64,000 nt of DNA from Arabidopsis thaliana (GCF_000001735.4 NC_003076.8:6758001-6822000); one strand, 5' to 3'. Counted from the first letter of the stretch, positions 41,047 to 53,311 are shown. Notes: a model not told the origin generated them from the sequence alone. Program-made: numbers and translations.

Positions 41047-42892
41047 CTAATCCAGACTGAAATCTTCAAGCCATATGATAACTTCGTTCCTCTGCAAATG
41101 CAAGACAATCACAAAGAACAGATGAGAGCCACGAATCAGACGAAAATGATAGAACCTGCGACTGAAGACAATGATCAAACCATCATTTGGGTATGTCATG
41201 ATGATAATAATTAAAAGAAATAAGACTAATAGATGGTTTCTAACTAGACATCAAATATTGCTAAAGCTTGGAATCATACCATTATGAAGTTCCATGTTCG
41301 TCCTGGATCGTTGTAACGAGCAAGCATACAACCTTTCTTAGCTCTCAGACCATCTTTACTCAGACTGCTCCTCAGTTCATTCTCTTTTGCTTGGACAACA
41401 TCCTCTGTCGGTTTACCACTGAATTTCACTGCTGCAGCAAAACCGCCTTCCAACTTCTTCAAATTTACCTTTTCTTCATTAGGCATTGGTAAGCTAGAGG
41501 AAAAAGGAAAGCAAAACCATTCTCATCACACAATGATTCTCATTAACCATATCTGATGTCAACTAAAAAACTATCCATGATAAGGCTTTACCTGCTAAGA
41601 TCTTTTCCTGATGGAATAACAATTTGTACAGAGACATCAGAAGAGAGTTGAGTATCTGTTGTTTGAGTAAACACTGGAGTTGTCATTGGTATTTTCTCCA
41701 TGGTCGAGTTCTTTCCAAATATGTAGCTTCATAGGTAAAAAAGCTAGCATGTGTTACATTTATCAAAATAAAACAAGATGCCAGAAGAATTTATGGACAC
41801 TCACAGAAACTTAGACTTAACCCTCACCCAGCAACATTGTTGAAACCTGAAGAACCAGAAAGCTTGTCACCAATTGTCTCCACCACAATGAAGGGCTCAT
41901 AGTTTCTAACCTGCCAAACAATCAAATCCAACTTAAGGCAAGCAACCACATTTGCATAGTTGGTTCCATTAAGCCAATACATGAAGATATGTGACCTCAT
42001 AGTTTGCTGTTCTTTTCAGTATTTGATACTTTGGAGTTTCCAAGTCTGGCGTTTTATATATCCGTAACTGCAAAAAAAGGTAGTACTTGTAAGATATGAT
42101 TAACCATTTCTAAGGGGGCTCAATTCATGCCAAATGCCAAGAAAGCAACCTGCTTAAAAACATCAACAAGACCTTCAAGAGAAAAGTAGTCATTGTTCTT
42201 GATAGAATCCCACAAGTCCTGCACAACATCTACTTGTAATAAGTAGACCATACCACAATAGATTTTGGAAGAAGGACATGGCAACCATACATACCAGATG
42301 ACTACAAAATTTGTTAGTTTCAGGATTAACTTCCATGATTGATAATCCAGTGAAGACAAGTTCTGGTTTCCATGGTAAAGGTATGAACTTCATCACCATT
42401 GTCCATCTCGTAGTGATCTCATATGGACCTGTCTATATATCAGCTGCATCAGTGAACTTAAAAAAAACTAGAATTAAAGAAATCAAATGATAAACAAAAG
42501 TTAGCAAAGACCTGTTTAGCCCAGTGAAGCTGAAACTGAGGAGTGAAGATATTCTTGAGGAAAGCAATGTTGAAGAGATAGCCAGAGATGGTGTCGTGCT
42601 TAGTGATTGGGTCTCTGAACTTCACGCGCTCATCGTACGCCGTTTTATCGATTCCTTGGTCGTCGAAAAGGTGAGGAAGATCCTCGTACAAGAATCCGAC
42701 GAGCTCTTCCATGTTCACTGTCGACGGTGCTGAAGCCACTTCCTTGCCCACCTCAAGACTCAAAATTGGCCGTAGACGAGTGGTTACGTTGCGTCTCGGA
42801 ACAGGGAGGAAACGGGTGGTTACATGCCGCCGGCAGTCACTTCCGACGGCGGTGAGTATTGGCCGGTAAAGCTGCTGATTAACGGTAGCCAT
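41047..42892 (-). CDS. HBP5: SOUL heme-binding protein with N-terminal DUF2358
   Basis: A 378-residue protein from eight exons, high to low: 42892-42512, 42432-42295, 42218-42150, 42067-41996, 41910-41828, 41726-41592, 41493-41280, 41091-41047. Residues 1-50 are basic and Ser/Thr/Arg-rich, a plastid-type transit peptide. Residues about 60-195 match the DUF2358 domain (MEELVGFLYEDLPHLF, DERVKFRDPI, FTPQFQLHW). The remainder is a SOUL domain: TPDLETPKYQILKRTANYEVRNYEPFIVVET, KIPMTTPVFTQ, and the strand pair near the end. SOUL proteins bind heme or tetrapyrroles, and HBP5 has been linked to plastid heme handling. The likely locus is At5g20140. The exact heme ligand is not evident. Confidence 0.95.
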
Positions 42893-42979
42893 TGATCGTT
42901 GATAAAAAAGTTTTCTGCTCTATTTTATTTCTTGTGGTTGTTCGCTTTCATTTAACAATCGGTTCTTTTTTGGTACTGT

Positions 42980-43020
42980 CGGTTCGGTTTGGTTCTGGTT
43001 TTATTTACGAACCAAACTAA
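42980..43020. repeat. Inverted repeat of CGGTTCGGTT type
   Basis: CGGTTCGGTTTGGTTCTGGT (42980-42999) faces ACGAACCAAACTA (43008-43020), immediately upstream of HBP5. Confidence 0.55.
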
Positions 43021-43094
43021 ATTTGTTTCGGTTAAAATTCAGATTTTTTTTTCACTCTTTAGGCTTTTTTCATTATGGAACTTTGACTTAACGA

Positions 43095-43113
43095 GGCCCA
43101 TTCCATTTGGGCT
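43095..43113. promoter_or_regulatory. Paired site II elements upstream of HBP5
   Basis: GGCCCA at 43095-43100 and TGGGCT at 43108-43113, opposed, about 200 bases upstream of the HBP5 ATG. Site II (TGGGCY) boxes are TCP-protein targets common in growth and organelle genes. Confidence 0.55.
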
Positions 43114-43546
43114 ACTGGAGGGAACTTAACTCCAACAATGGATTACTTTGCTTGCATACATTAATTACATACGTACCCAGAAATGAGACAGAGACACGAA
43201 AGTTTCGATTATACGGCAAAGTAAATATTGTTTTAGTTTATCCGTCAAAGATTGTAAAGAATACGACGACCATGTCATAAGGATTTGGACTTTGGTTGTT
43301 TGACTAATAAACTGATAGTCTTCTTAATAAATATAAATTGACAAGTTGTAAAATCAGCAGAATTTGCTGCATATAGACAATGTCAAATGGACCGGTGGTT
43401 TATCCTAAATGTCAAAATCAGAAGCTAATAATGAGCAAATGTGAATGAATTAAGACGCGAATCGGGAAAATTCAATAAATTGTCCATTGGGGGGTGCTTT
43501 AAAGAAAGATTGAAAGATGCCGAGGTTTATACCCTTTTCCTATCAA

Positions 43547-43554
43547 GAATATTC
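43547..43554. promoter_or_regulatory. P1BS box (distal) upstream of SPX1
   Basis: GAATATTC fits the PHR1-binding consensus GNATATNC, about 880 bases before the SPX1 ATG. At this distance it is the weakest of the three. Confidence 0.5.
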
Positions 43555-44303
43555 CATGGAATCCAACTACTTTTGACCCATTTGCGTATTTGTTAAATCT
43601 TTTCAGAAAATCAAAAGTGGGTAAATTGTCAAACTAGTTGTAGTATTGAACTACTATTTATTGATCATGCCATCATCATGGAGAGACAGATATGATCATG
43701 AAGACCAAACGTCCACGTATTTATGTCATGACGACAATCTGAGCTGGATTTGAGGATATCTGTAACTGTAAATACTATATCCAATATTCATTTTTTTTAC
43801 TTTGCAATTCGTTTTTGATTAAATCTAAAAATGCAAAAAAAATAAAAAATCACTACTACATAGTGTATCTGCATGTATAAATAGACATATATTTTTAAAA
43901 AGATGATTTAATACATACTGTACATAGTTATGAAGATATCATGAACATATATAGACAATACCAAATAAGGAAATCTAATATCGTAAAATATTTAAATATC
44001 AGATGAATACAGTACAAACTCTAAAGAAAATGAATCAAGATATTAGTACGATACCCATACGAATTTAGAAAAAAATGAATCAGATAAATGGATATAAAAT
44101 CTGTAATATTATTTTTCTTTTTTTGGACAGCAAATCTGTAATAATAAGTATTGGATAAATAAATTGGCATGTGAGTTGTGATTGATATTTATGAACTGAC
44201 ATAGGCATGTGTTATAATCTCACCCACAGATAACCACGAAAAAGTAATAAATAAGAAAGGAATAAAAGGAAGATATTCTCCCGAAAGAAAGACAGAGAAA
44301 AAA

Positions 44304-44335
44304 GGATATTCTAATTAGAAACCTTAAGAATATTC
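44304..44335. promoter_or_regulatory. Two P1BS boxes in the SPX1 promoter
   Basis: GGATATTC at 44304-44311 and GAATATTC at 44328-44335 both fit GNATATNC, the site bound by PHR1 under phosphate starvation. They lie 94-125 bases upstream of the SPX1 ATG, just before a TATA-like word at about 44348. Confidence 0.8.
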
Positions 44336-44428
44336 TTTTTAATCCCTTTTATATCTCTAAACCTCTTCCCCCTCTCTTTCTTCTTCATTCATCATTCTCA
44401 CTTAAGTTTCCCAGAAAATAAAAGAGCT

Positions 44429-45367
44429 ATGAAGTTTGGTAAGAGTCTCAGCAATCAGATCGAGCAAACTCTTCCTGAATGGCAAGACAAGTTCTTGTCT
44501 TACAAAGAACTCAAAAAACGACTCAAACTCATCGGTTCCAAAACCGCCGATCGTCCCGTTAAACGACTCCGTTTAGATGAGTTTTCCGTCGGAATATCGA
44601 AAGAAGAGATCAATTTCATCCAATTGTTAGAAGACGAGTTGGAGAAATTCAACAATTTCTTCGTTGAGAAGGAAGAAGAATATATCATCAGACTAAAGGT
44701 AATATAAACAACATTTCGAATCCGATTCCTAAAAATGATCATCTCTTTTTCTAATGTGTCTCTGTCTGTACAAAAACAGGAATTTAGAGATAGAATTGCG
44801 AAAGCTAAGGATTCAATGGAGAAGATGATAAAAATCAGGAAGGAGATTGTTGATTTCCATGGAGAAATGGTTCTTCTTGAGAATTACAGTGCTCTTAATT
44901 ACACTGGTAATTTAATTTAATTGCCTCATTAAGACTTAATCTTATTATTAGTAGTAGAACAAAACGTTGATGAATGGTTTGTTGAAACAACAGGATTGGT
45001 TAAGATACTGAAGAAGTATGACAAAAGAACTGGTGATCTCATGCGTTTACCTTTCATCCAGAAAGTTCTTCAGCAACCTTTTTACACTACTGACTTATTG
45101 TTCAAGCTTGTCAAGGAATCTGAGGCAATGCTTGATCAGATCTTCCCTGCTAACGAAACTGAGTCTGAGATTATCCAAGCAGAGTTATCAGAGCATAAGT
45201 TCATGGAGAGTCTTCATATGAAGAGCACAATCGCTGCCTTGCGGGTTTTGAAGGAGATCAGGAGTGGAAGTTCTACTGTTAGTGTGTTTTCATTGCCGCC
45301 TCTACAGTTAAATGGCTTAGATGAGACATGGAAGAAGATTCCATTGTTGGAGCAAGAAGCCAAATAG
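44429..45367 (+). CDS. SPX1: SPX domain protein, phosphate-status sensor
   Basis: A 256-residue single-SPX-domain protein from three exons: 44429-44698, 44780-44906, 44994-45367. It opens MKFGKSLSNQIEQTLPEWQDKFLSYKELKKRLK (in pieces), the SPX N-terminal helix pair, and continues with LLEDELEKFNNFFVEKEEEY and LVKILKKYDKRTG with the lysines that bind inositol polyphosphates. No EXS, RING or MFS domain follows, so it is of the stand-alone SPX class. When phosphate is ample, SPX1 binds and blocks the transcription factor PHR1; PHR1 in turn activates SPX1. The P1BS boxes just upstream fit this feedback. The likely locus is At5g20150. Confidence 0.97.
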
Positions 45368-46074
45368 AGAGTGAGACAGAGGCACACTCGCTCTATTCCA
45401 CTTTTTTATACAATAGAAGAAGCTAACAGATTAAACAAGACATTATCATCAATGTACACAAAAAGGCAGAAGAAACTATAGGATCATGTTTCTGGATATC
45501 ATCTTTGGTCGGTCATAAGTCCTTAGGTTACACAAAACTGCAATGTAACTTTGTTTCTGTGTTGGGTGTGTTGTAGTTGATGTAATATATACCACTTCAG
45601 ATTAATTATTGATTTCTTCTTTTCCAAAGTCATATGCTAGATATTTCAAGTTCTCTACTACTACATATACAAGTTCATAATCCTCTTCAAGAAGAAATGA
45701 TGACTGCAAATGATACTAGTGACTCGATCTCAATTCAAGGTAAGACTTTGCATAATGCAACAGACCAATTGATTTCGTATTCAATCTCAATTCAAGTCCT
45801 TCAATTTTTATTTCAATTTTTTTGTTCGTTTTGTGATAGATATCAAAACAAGTTCTTATAAATAACACAATGATTCGCTACAAACCAAAACCAGAAACCA
45901 ACACAAATTCTTAAGAAACCAAGTTGCAGAAAAGTGAATTACGTTACAAACTTGAAGAGAAGATAGTAGAATAATGGACGGTTTTTGATTTGGTAGTTGC
46001 CTAAACAAAACTTCAGTCAAAGCCTTCCCATTCGCGGAGACCCATCATACCGAGCAATCAATTCAGAGAATGCC
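45368..46074. other. Convergent spacer between SPX1 and SNU13
   Basis: SPX1 3' UTR and SNU13 3' UTR. A 75-codon plus-strand frame at 45634 shows no family and is not called. Confidence 0.4.
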
Positions 46075-47102
46075 TTAGATCAGAAGCTTCTCAATAGCAT
46101 CCTGAAGAAATGTAAAAAAAGAGTTAATGATTAACCAATTCTGTGGAATCAATGATGGTTCAAGGTTATAAAGAGAGTACACAAGTGAGGGCTAAGTTAC
46201 CTTGAGATGTTGAATCTGTGATTTCAATTGACTAGCTTCGTTAGATGTGACTGAACAAGCGATAACAGGTCTAGTCACACCACAGGCTCTTCCCAAGGCT
46301 TGCTTTGAAGGCACAAAGACATAAGGAACATTCTACAAAACATTCACAAAGAAAGTAAGAATATAGAAAACTAGTATATAAGAACAACAAAGCATTACAG
46401 AATCAAAAACATACAAGCTAAACAAAATCATAAAAGACAATCATAAAGCTGTCATTTTAAACTCCAACAAGTATGAAATCAGAGTTTAGTTAACAAAATG
46501 ATATACAAAACTTGGCTGAACATTGGCACAAACTAATCAAACTATATCCTCAGCAAGTAAACTTAATTCTCTTCTATGAACTAAGGAAACAAATATCTCA
46601 TTTGCTAAATAAACTGGTGTATAATAAAAGAGAAACCCAGAGAAAGAAGAAGTCAAACCTTATCCTCAGCAAGTAGGGGAAGATGAAGAAGAATCTCTAG
46701 AGGCTCAGCATCTGCAGCCATGACAACAAACTCGGAGATTCCACGATTAAGAGTCTTCGTAGCTGAAATGAACAAATTTAAATAAATCAGGAACAACTTC
46801 ACAAACATTAAACTCAATAAATAAGAGAGACAAACACACATGAGTAACAAGCGGATACCTTCATTAGCACCCTTCTTGAGCTGCTTGTAGTTAGTAGCTT
46901 GTTGAACGAGGTCAAGAATTGTTATCGATAACTGAGAATCTGCAAGCGGATACGCTTTAGGGTTGACGACTTCTCCGGTCTGCAAGAAGAAACGAAAACA
47001 AAAACAAATTAAAACCCAAATCAGACAATCAAAGAGTAAGATTCCTTCGAAAACACTGCAAGATAATACCGAAAAGAAGAAAGAGGAAGAGAGAAGTACC
47101 AT
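46075..47102 (-). CDS. SNU13: L7Ae-family kink-turn binding protein, SNU13/15.5K
   Basis: A 128-residue protein from five exons: 47102-47100 (only the ATG), 46979-46859, 46762-46659, 46332-46201, 46101-46075. It reads [28 protein letters not shown], then [67 protein letters not shown] in pieces, which is the whole L7Ae fold. It is close to human NHP2L1 (15.5K) and yeast Snu13 in length and sequence. The protein binds kink-turns in U4 snRNA and box C/D snoRNAs, acting in the spliceosome and in rRNA methylation. The likely locus is At5g20160. Paired site II elements lie upstream. Confidence 0.96.
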
Positions 47103-47802
47103 TTTCAGCTGCGATGTCTAGGGTTTCAGAGAGGATTAGGGTTTTAGAGGCTACGACTTTCTCAGCTTGAATATTCTGAATGATAACTTAGGCTTACGCT
47201 GTTACTTATATGCTTGTCGATTTTATACATCTTTTTAATGGGCCTGGGTGATGATATACTTCGGCCCATGTGAACTAACCTTAACCGACAGAACTAGTTT
47301 TGACTTTGGGAGTTTGGTTTTTTAGTTTCTTCTTTTGTCGGCGAAATTTTGATTAAAGCCCAAAAGGGTAACCATGACTTCACCTTTGTTCTTTTTGCTC
47401 GCATAAAACTGATCGATTATCCAAATTGACTGATAATTTTACAGCTACCACACACACAACAAACTTTTATTAACTGATGCTCTCATTAGTTCAATGAAAT
47501 TAGTAAACTTGAAGTTACGTATGTGATTACTCTCTTCCTTTACGACAAAGATGCGTTTTATTAGCTGGTTCTGGTGTCTTATGCTCTACTAATTTCTATG
47601 GTTGAGCTTTATGGACTTGTCTCCACATTAAAATAACAGACACAATTTGTTCCAAATACAAGACCATATCCATAATCCAAAGAGGATAATATTCTACTCT
47701 TTCAGTTTCATCAACAACCCCTTGGAATCTTTTGCATACAGAAAAATGAGCATCCCAAAGAAGTAAAAATCTACAAGAACTGGATATGTAAGAAGTTGAC
47801 AC
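47103..47802. other. SNU13 promoter and kish gene 3' region
   Basis: Contains the site II pair and the SNU13 leader, then AT-rich DNA and the 3' UTR of the kish-like gene. No other gene was seen. Confidence 0.4.
47239..47268. promoter_or_regulatory. Opposed site II elements upstream of SNU13
   Basis: TGGGCC at 47239-47244 and GGCCCA at 47263-47268, about 140-170 bases upstream of the SNU13 ATG. Such pairs are typical of ribosomal and RNP protein promoters. Confidence 0.6.
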
Positions 47803-48730
47803 TCAAAAGAAAATGATCGACACACCCATCATGAAGCATCCAGCGGAGACCCAAGGGCTCAAACGCTCACCTGGTACAAGTGATGACAAAGCAAAGTTAA
47901 GCAACAGAATGTTCGGCGATGGAAAACAAATGGCAGTAAAAGTAGGAGGATATAGACTTAACTATATGCCATCATGCATATGCTTAAATAGGAGATCGAC
48001 CATGGGTTTTAAAGCATTAGAATCTGGTATTCATGAGTTGAATTTATAGTACAATTGTTAGTAGCTGCATTGATTAGTAACGAGTTCTTGCTCCTAGAAA
48101 GCCTATCACTACTTTCTATAGAACACATGCAAAGAAATATTGTTCAACACAATGTTTTTAGAAAGGTTTTGAAATCACAAGAGATAACTGAGCTCCAAAG
48201 GGGTGAAAAGGCCTACCTATTCTAGCAGCCTTCCAGAAAAATCCTCGAAACCTGCAATAGTAATTAATCAAGCAATTTCTATCATTAATATGCATAGAAC
48301 AAAGTGATGACTGAGGGCATTAGATGCAAGCTATAAATACAAAAAAAGCACTAGGATGAAGTAACATTTGCAATCTAAAGTAACAATATGCAGAGAAATC
48401 TGACAAAGCATCTTTAATTTGGCAAAAGACAATGCTTGAAAACAATAACCGGTGTCAAAGCTCCAAATGTGTTAGTGTTATCGGTTTTGAGAATAAAATT
48501 CACGAAAAAGGAGAACAAAGAAGGTACAAACCCAGTTTTCTGCTCTAAAATGGCAGGGAACTGCATCTTCAGATATGTGCATGTGCAGATCACAAGCAGC
48601 ACCACCGTCAGAAACGAATGGAAATTGAACAAAGCTGACTGAATTTATCAAAGATAAACAAAACTCTTAGCTCAAAATCACTGAAATTAACAAAATTTAA
48701 CAATGGAACAGAGAAGGCAATAACTACCAT
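47803..48730 (-). CDS. Kish-like (TMEM167) small membrane protein
   Basis: A 70-residue protein from four exons: 48730-48728 (only the ATG), 48638-48532, 48251-48217, 47870-47803. The sequence begins [23 protein letters not shown], goes through [33 protein letters not shown], and ends in a second hydrophobic span closing with SIIFF. This is the TMEM167/kish family in full length (about 70-72 residues). Members are Golgi membrane proteins of the early secretory pathway. The short exons hide it from single-frame reading. Upstream noncoding exons and a leader intron lie at about 48780-49250. The likely locus is At5g20165. Confidence 0.93.
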
Positions 48731-49553
48731 TGTATCGGATCACTGAAGCACTTGAGAAGCTAATAATTGTTTCCTTGAATCTGAAATAACCAGAAGAAAA
48801 AAAACAATAATGGGAATCACATGAGAATCGATTCGAAGACACAGACATGCCCAAGAAGAATCATAACTAAACACATGAAAAACTGAGCAAGTACAATTAT
48901 CGTCAAAACCTAACAATTTATCACTACCGAGATTTGTAGAAGAATAATCAAGGGAATATGTTCATCTATTCGTCACTAATAAATCAGATTTACTATATAT
49001 AGAAGCATCTGTGAATTTCATAATTATCAGATCATATAGTGAATCCAACTCCATAACGGTGACTCTCTCTCGAGAGAGCAGCAAATCAGAAAATTGAGAA
49101 ATATCGATCGGTGGATGGGATGATACAAAAAAAGGGAACAGCAAACCTGAAGTTGAGCTGAAATCGATGCTAATGGCTAGAGAAATTAGGGTTTTGAAGC
49201 TTGAATCTTAGCAAAACAGATCAGCGAGACGTCAAGAGAGGGATCGAGAGACGGAGGAGAGAAACGTTCGCGTCAGAGTTATTCTCGTTTTCTCTACATA
49301 TTTCCAATTCTACCCCTTTCTTCCTTTAAGTACTAAAGTCATTATGATTTCAAAGATTTTTTAAAAAAGAAAAATTGATAATATTATTTGAAATAAAGAT
49401 GTTTTATAATAATCATCAATCCTTAATCCATAAAATCCACATTTCCAACTATTCAAAAAAGTGATGTTTGGGCTAGACACTAGAGTCTCACTAAACCATT
49501 GTAATCTACAAATCTTGAAGAACTAAACATGTTCACTACTTGTCTTTCAGCAT
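48731..49553. other. Spliced leader of the kish gene and MED17 3' UTR
   Basis: Noncoding exon sequence and 5' UTR intron(s) of the kish-like gene up to about 49250, then a short promoter and the MED17 3' UTR. No other gene was seen. Confidence 0.4.
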
Positions 49554-52500
49554 TTACAATCTCTCTAAAGCATTGCGACCAGTACCACACAAGTTGATCA
49601 AATCCATGAGAACAGAGTACAAGACATCCAGAGACAAATGACCCAACAACTTCCTACTCTCCGACACTCCTTCCCTCTCCTCTGTGCATCCATTCTCCAT
49701 CACTAGCCACCACGAGATGCATCCTTTTGCGTCTTCCGGGTTTACATGCGCCACCAGGCTCACTCTCTCCCCTTCCACTATCTCTAACGATAGTGACAGA
49801 AATTCCCTGCTCGCTTTTGTCCCTACCGTCCGTGCTTCCTCCAGTAGCCAACACACTATCTGGCTCGCCACCTTCTCAAATAAATAAACCGCGTGTTTAA
49901 GGGACCGTGTTGCTATAGACATGATCAACTTTAGGAAACGAAAGAACATACCTGTTGGAGAATCATCACGGGAAGGTCGGCCACGTCGCACTCGTATTTG
50001 TTTATAGAGAATAGATTGCAGGAACTGCTTTTGAGTAAGCCAACCACATTGGGCGTGCATTCCGCTTCAACACTAATACAATCATCCTTCACCACCACTT
50101 TTGTCCGGAACTGCGTCTTAAGATTCCTCTTACCATCAGGAGACTGGGTTTCAGACCTTCCTTGGGGGATGATTGATGGAGGAACAGTCATGAAGACAGT
50201 CCATGACGATGTCCGAGAATTCCATGTAGGATGAGATATCAGATGAAGATACGGGACCTTGCAGACCTGTTCAATGAGGAAGTAACCATTTTTTTTAAAG
50301 CATGATCAAAGATGACAACAAGTTTCTTGATAGAGAAGGATCATTCAATAAAGTTTAGCACATCAGGGAAAATACCACGCTTTCAAGATGCACAAGAACT
50401 CTATTTGAGAAGATTCTATGAGTCAAAGATAAGCAGAAATGGTCAAGAAGTCCGGAGTTGCTGTCCTTTTCTGTTTGATTGGATGCTCTGATACTTTTTG
50501 ACTTGAGCTGATCTTTAGCTTTTCCAAAGGCATGCTCGTGAAAAATTTGTTGCAAGTATATTTCATAGCTGGTGCGATTAGGGAACCCTAGCTTCTTCAA
50601 GCGATAGTCTCCTCCTTCTGCTGGTTCTACTCTGCCAGATGATTCAATGAGCAAGGTTGCAGATTCCGACTTCTTGATGCTGGGATTTTTGCCTGATGGG
50701 TGGAGAGACACAAACAGAGAAGCTCCTTGGCCGATGCTCATTTCCATAAAATTTTCTCGTAGTCCACTTATGTTGAATCCCACACCTTCATTGAATGCTT
50801 CACGATTTAGCATGTCAAACAACTGGTAAGAAGACCAAAGAAGTGAGAAATAGTCGTGAAGAGATATACCAAGCGTACTACAAGATATATGACAAAAATA
50901 CCACCTGCTCAGCAAAAATTGATTTATGCACCTCCCTCAGTAGCGAATGAGTTTCTTTAACATATTTGTCGTCACTTGCAGACAACTTCTCTGATGTTCC
51001 AGGGATATCGTGACCAGTAGTCGAGTCTATGTGCTCATCAGATTCGTTTGAGTTGCCAATCGGATTTAAGCCAACATACCCAAACCGAAGAGAGTACCAT
51101 GAATCTTGGGGTACATTAATGGCCAGCATACCAGCTGAATCATGATCTACACGAATAGTGGACAGTGTAGATGGGCGAAAACCAGAAGTCGGATCATATA
51201 ATGAACTGTCAGAAAGATCAATGGTGAAGCCCTCATTGCTGGCATTTGAAGCAAGCATGCGTTGTCGCTTGACTTTCCAGTTCCGCTGCAACCTATAAGC
51301 TTGTTAGTATAGCAAAAATAACCATTTGCACGTATAAATCAATCTCTATTTTGGAAGCTGAAGTCAGCTTATCATTTTATACAAATTATGAGCAATTTCA
51401 ACGGAAATTCTCTAATTTGTGTTGGCATAATCTTAAGCAGTCACTACACAACAAAATGGATGTTCCTGAAGTACTGTACTATGCAGGTTCAGTAACAGAG
51501 ACGGTGTAGAAGTCAAAATTTAGAACTTTTTCACATTAGACAAGAATAATAAAATGCTTTCACGTTTATCAGTCATAAGTCATAACATATTACAAAACCT
51601 ACGTGCGTAATAACTCTACATCCAAAATTCGGACGCTAATTATCTGTGCACAACACAAATAGCTATGACATTGTAAGCTACCTAAAACTAGTATCAAGAA
51701 TGCAAACAACAAATTCTTAAAAGTTGCAAAATAGTACTAAGGAAAATAGCCACTGACATTAAATGAAAAGCAAGTACTCGAACCTGATAAGAGCACCATA
51801 AAACCTTGCTTCACGATTGATTTTCTGCTCTAAAGCTTTTGCTGATTGTTTAAAGTAGTTTCCTAAATTCTGCAGAGGAAACAGATATTCAGAAGTGAGA
51901 TAAGCATACCATCCAAAGACAATTATATAGTTAAAAAGCTCTTTACGAAACCAAGTTAATGTTTCCAACAGTTTCTCAGGATACTAAAAAGTGCCTAACT
52001 AATAACAATTACAAGAATCCTTCCATCTTTAAGCAAAGTTAAATTGCACATAAGAAAGTAAGCTACTGATTACCCGGTAGCCCTGCAGCTTGGTAGCAGT
52101 AGACACAGCAAGATCCGAGAGAATCTCATTCGGCATCGGCTTAGGTCTGGTCATCCCAGCAACTGTTACTGCATCATTTGCTTGGACCTTCAAAGATAAA
52201 ATCAGAAGATAAATTGTTTAAGTTTTACTCTCTATTCAAATATCAGAAACCAAACTTCAGCTCCTTCCATTCAAACCAATAAAACAGACACTGTAAGAGC
52301 TATGAATATCCCAAAATTCTTATCTATTATCAACAAGAGTCACTCACTGTGTCGATAAGGTCAATGATGACAGTGAGCTCCTGATGAGCCAATTGCAAAT
52401 TCTCAACCATTCCCTTCCATTTCCATTGCTCCACGCTATCCTTGGAGCTTTTCTTCTGCTTCTTCTTCTTCAGCTCATCTTCCTCTTCCAACGCCCACGC

Positions 52501-52729
52501 GAAGTCTATTCTCCGAATCAGCGATACTCTCTTATCATCGTAATCAACATCACTACACGTCAAAAACAAAAGGAATAATTTAGAAGCAAAACAATCTGGG
52601 AAGATTTTGTCTCGTTTCTCAAACACCAGACAACACTTACGAAGGAAAACGCTCGGCGCCATTTTCTTCGATAGATTCCAATCGTTTAATGGGAAGCCTG
52701 TCGAGAGAGATTTCCATGTCGCTATCCAT
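49554..52729 (-). CDS. MED17: Mediator complex head subunit 17
   Basis: Eight exons, high to low: 52729-52641, 52552-52348, 52187-52074, 51869-51784, 51292-50905, 50822-50376, 50266-49952, 49871-49554 (or 49874). They give a protein of 653 or 654 residues. It begins MDSDMEISLDRLPIKRLESIEENG and has the plant MED17 middle region (FKQSAKALEQKINREARFYGALIRLQRNWKVKRQR, in pieces). MED17 is the scaffold of the Mediator head, linking transcription factors to RNA polymerase II; in Arabidopsis it also affects miRNA biogenesis. The last intron has a GAGAAG tandem acceptor, so one lysine may be present or absent. The start is the first of two nearby Met codons. The likely locus is At5g20170. Confidence 0.95.
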
Positions 52730-53311
52730 ATCGTACAGAAAAAAATCTTCCCGGTCAAAAATTCAGATTTTCTAGGTCGACGGTAACACAGTCCGGCCAA
52801 ATCGCTTCAACGCTCCAAATCGGATATTTAGATCTAATAATCCGGGTCAAAAAAATTCCGGATCATTTTTACGGGTAAAGCCCATTAAAAGCCCAAAATA
52901 TGTTGTACTCTGACTGTGCAAAACTCCTCCGTAAAACCCTTTCATTTGCATTTGGGAATCGATTGCTCTTCTTCGTAGTCGCCTTTGAATTCGCAGGTAT
53001 TTTTTTGTTCTTCGCTTGATGGGTTCTCGTTGATTATCACTCGATTTCGTATCTGGATCTATTATAGGGTTTTCTCTTGTGTGATTCCGTGTAGTTAGAG
53101 ATGGATGCTTCAGATTCGTTTTACTTTTGCTTCCATCATCGGATCAACTAAGGATTGCAGTTTTTCTGGTAGATTAAGTAGAAATGATATGTTTAGAGGA
53201 TACAATCCTTAGTTTTGAATCTTAAAGTTGAATACTTTGAAGAGTTCTCTTTCATTTTCATCTAATGAGTTTTGTGTTAATGATCGGTTGTGAATTGCAG
53301 AGTGAGAAGCA
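52730..53311. promoter_or_regulatory. Divergent promoter of MED17 and bL36, with bL36 leader intron
   Basis: The two genes share a short promoter. Two AGCCCA words (52879-52884, 52890-52895), the reverse of TGGGCT, lie in it. The bL36 leader starts near 52950, and its 5' UTR intron runs from about 52997 to TTGCAG at 53300. Confidence 0.55.

Larger units (their letters stand above)
42893..44428. promoter_or_regulatory. Divergent spacer between HBP5 and SPX1
   Basis: On the HBP5 side are CGGTTCGGTTTGGTTCTGGT (42980-42999) with its inverse word near 43008, and GGCCCA / TGGGCT site II elements at 43095 and 43108. On the SPX1 side are three GNATATNC boxes (43547, 44304, 44328) and a TATA-like TTTATATC near 44348. 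The AT-rich middle (43780-44200) shows nothing else. Confidence 0.6.

Noticed and set aside
52330-52800. 156-codon minus-strand frame starting at 52800
   Set aside because: Its upstream half reads through the MED17 first exon and intron in the wrong frame; the spliced MED17 start at 52729 explains the region.
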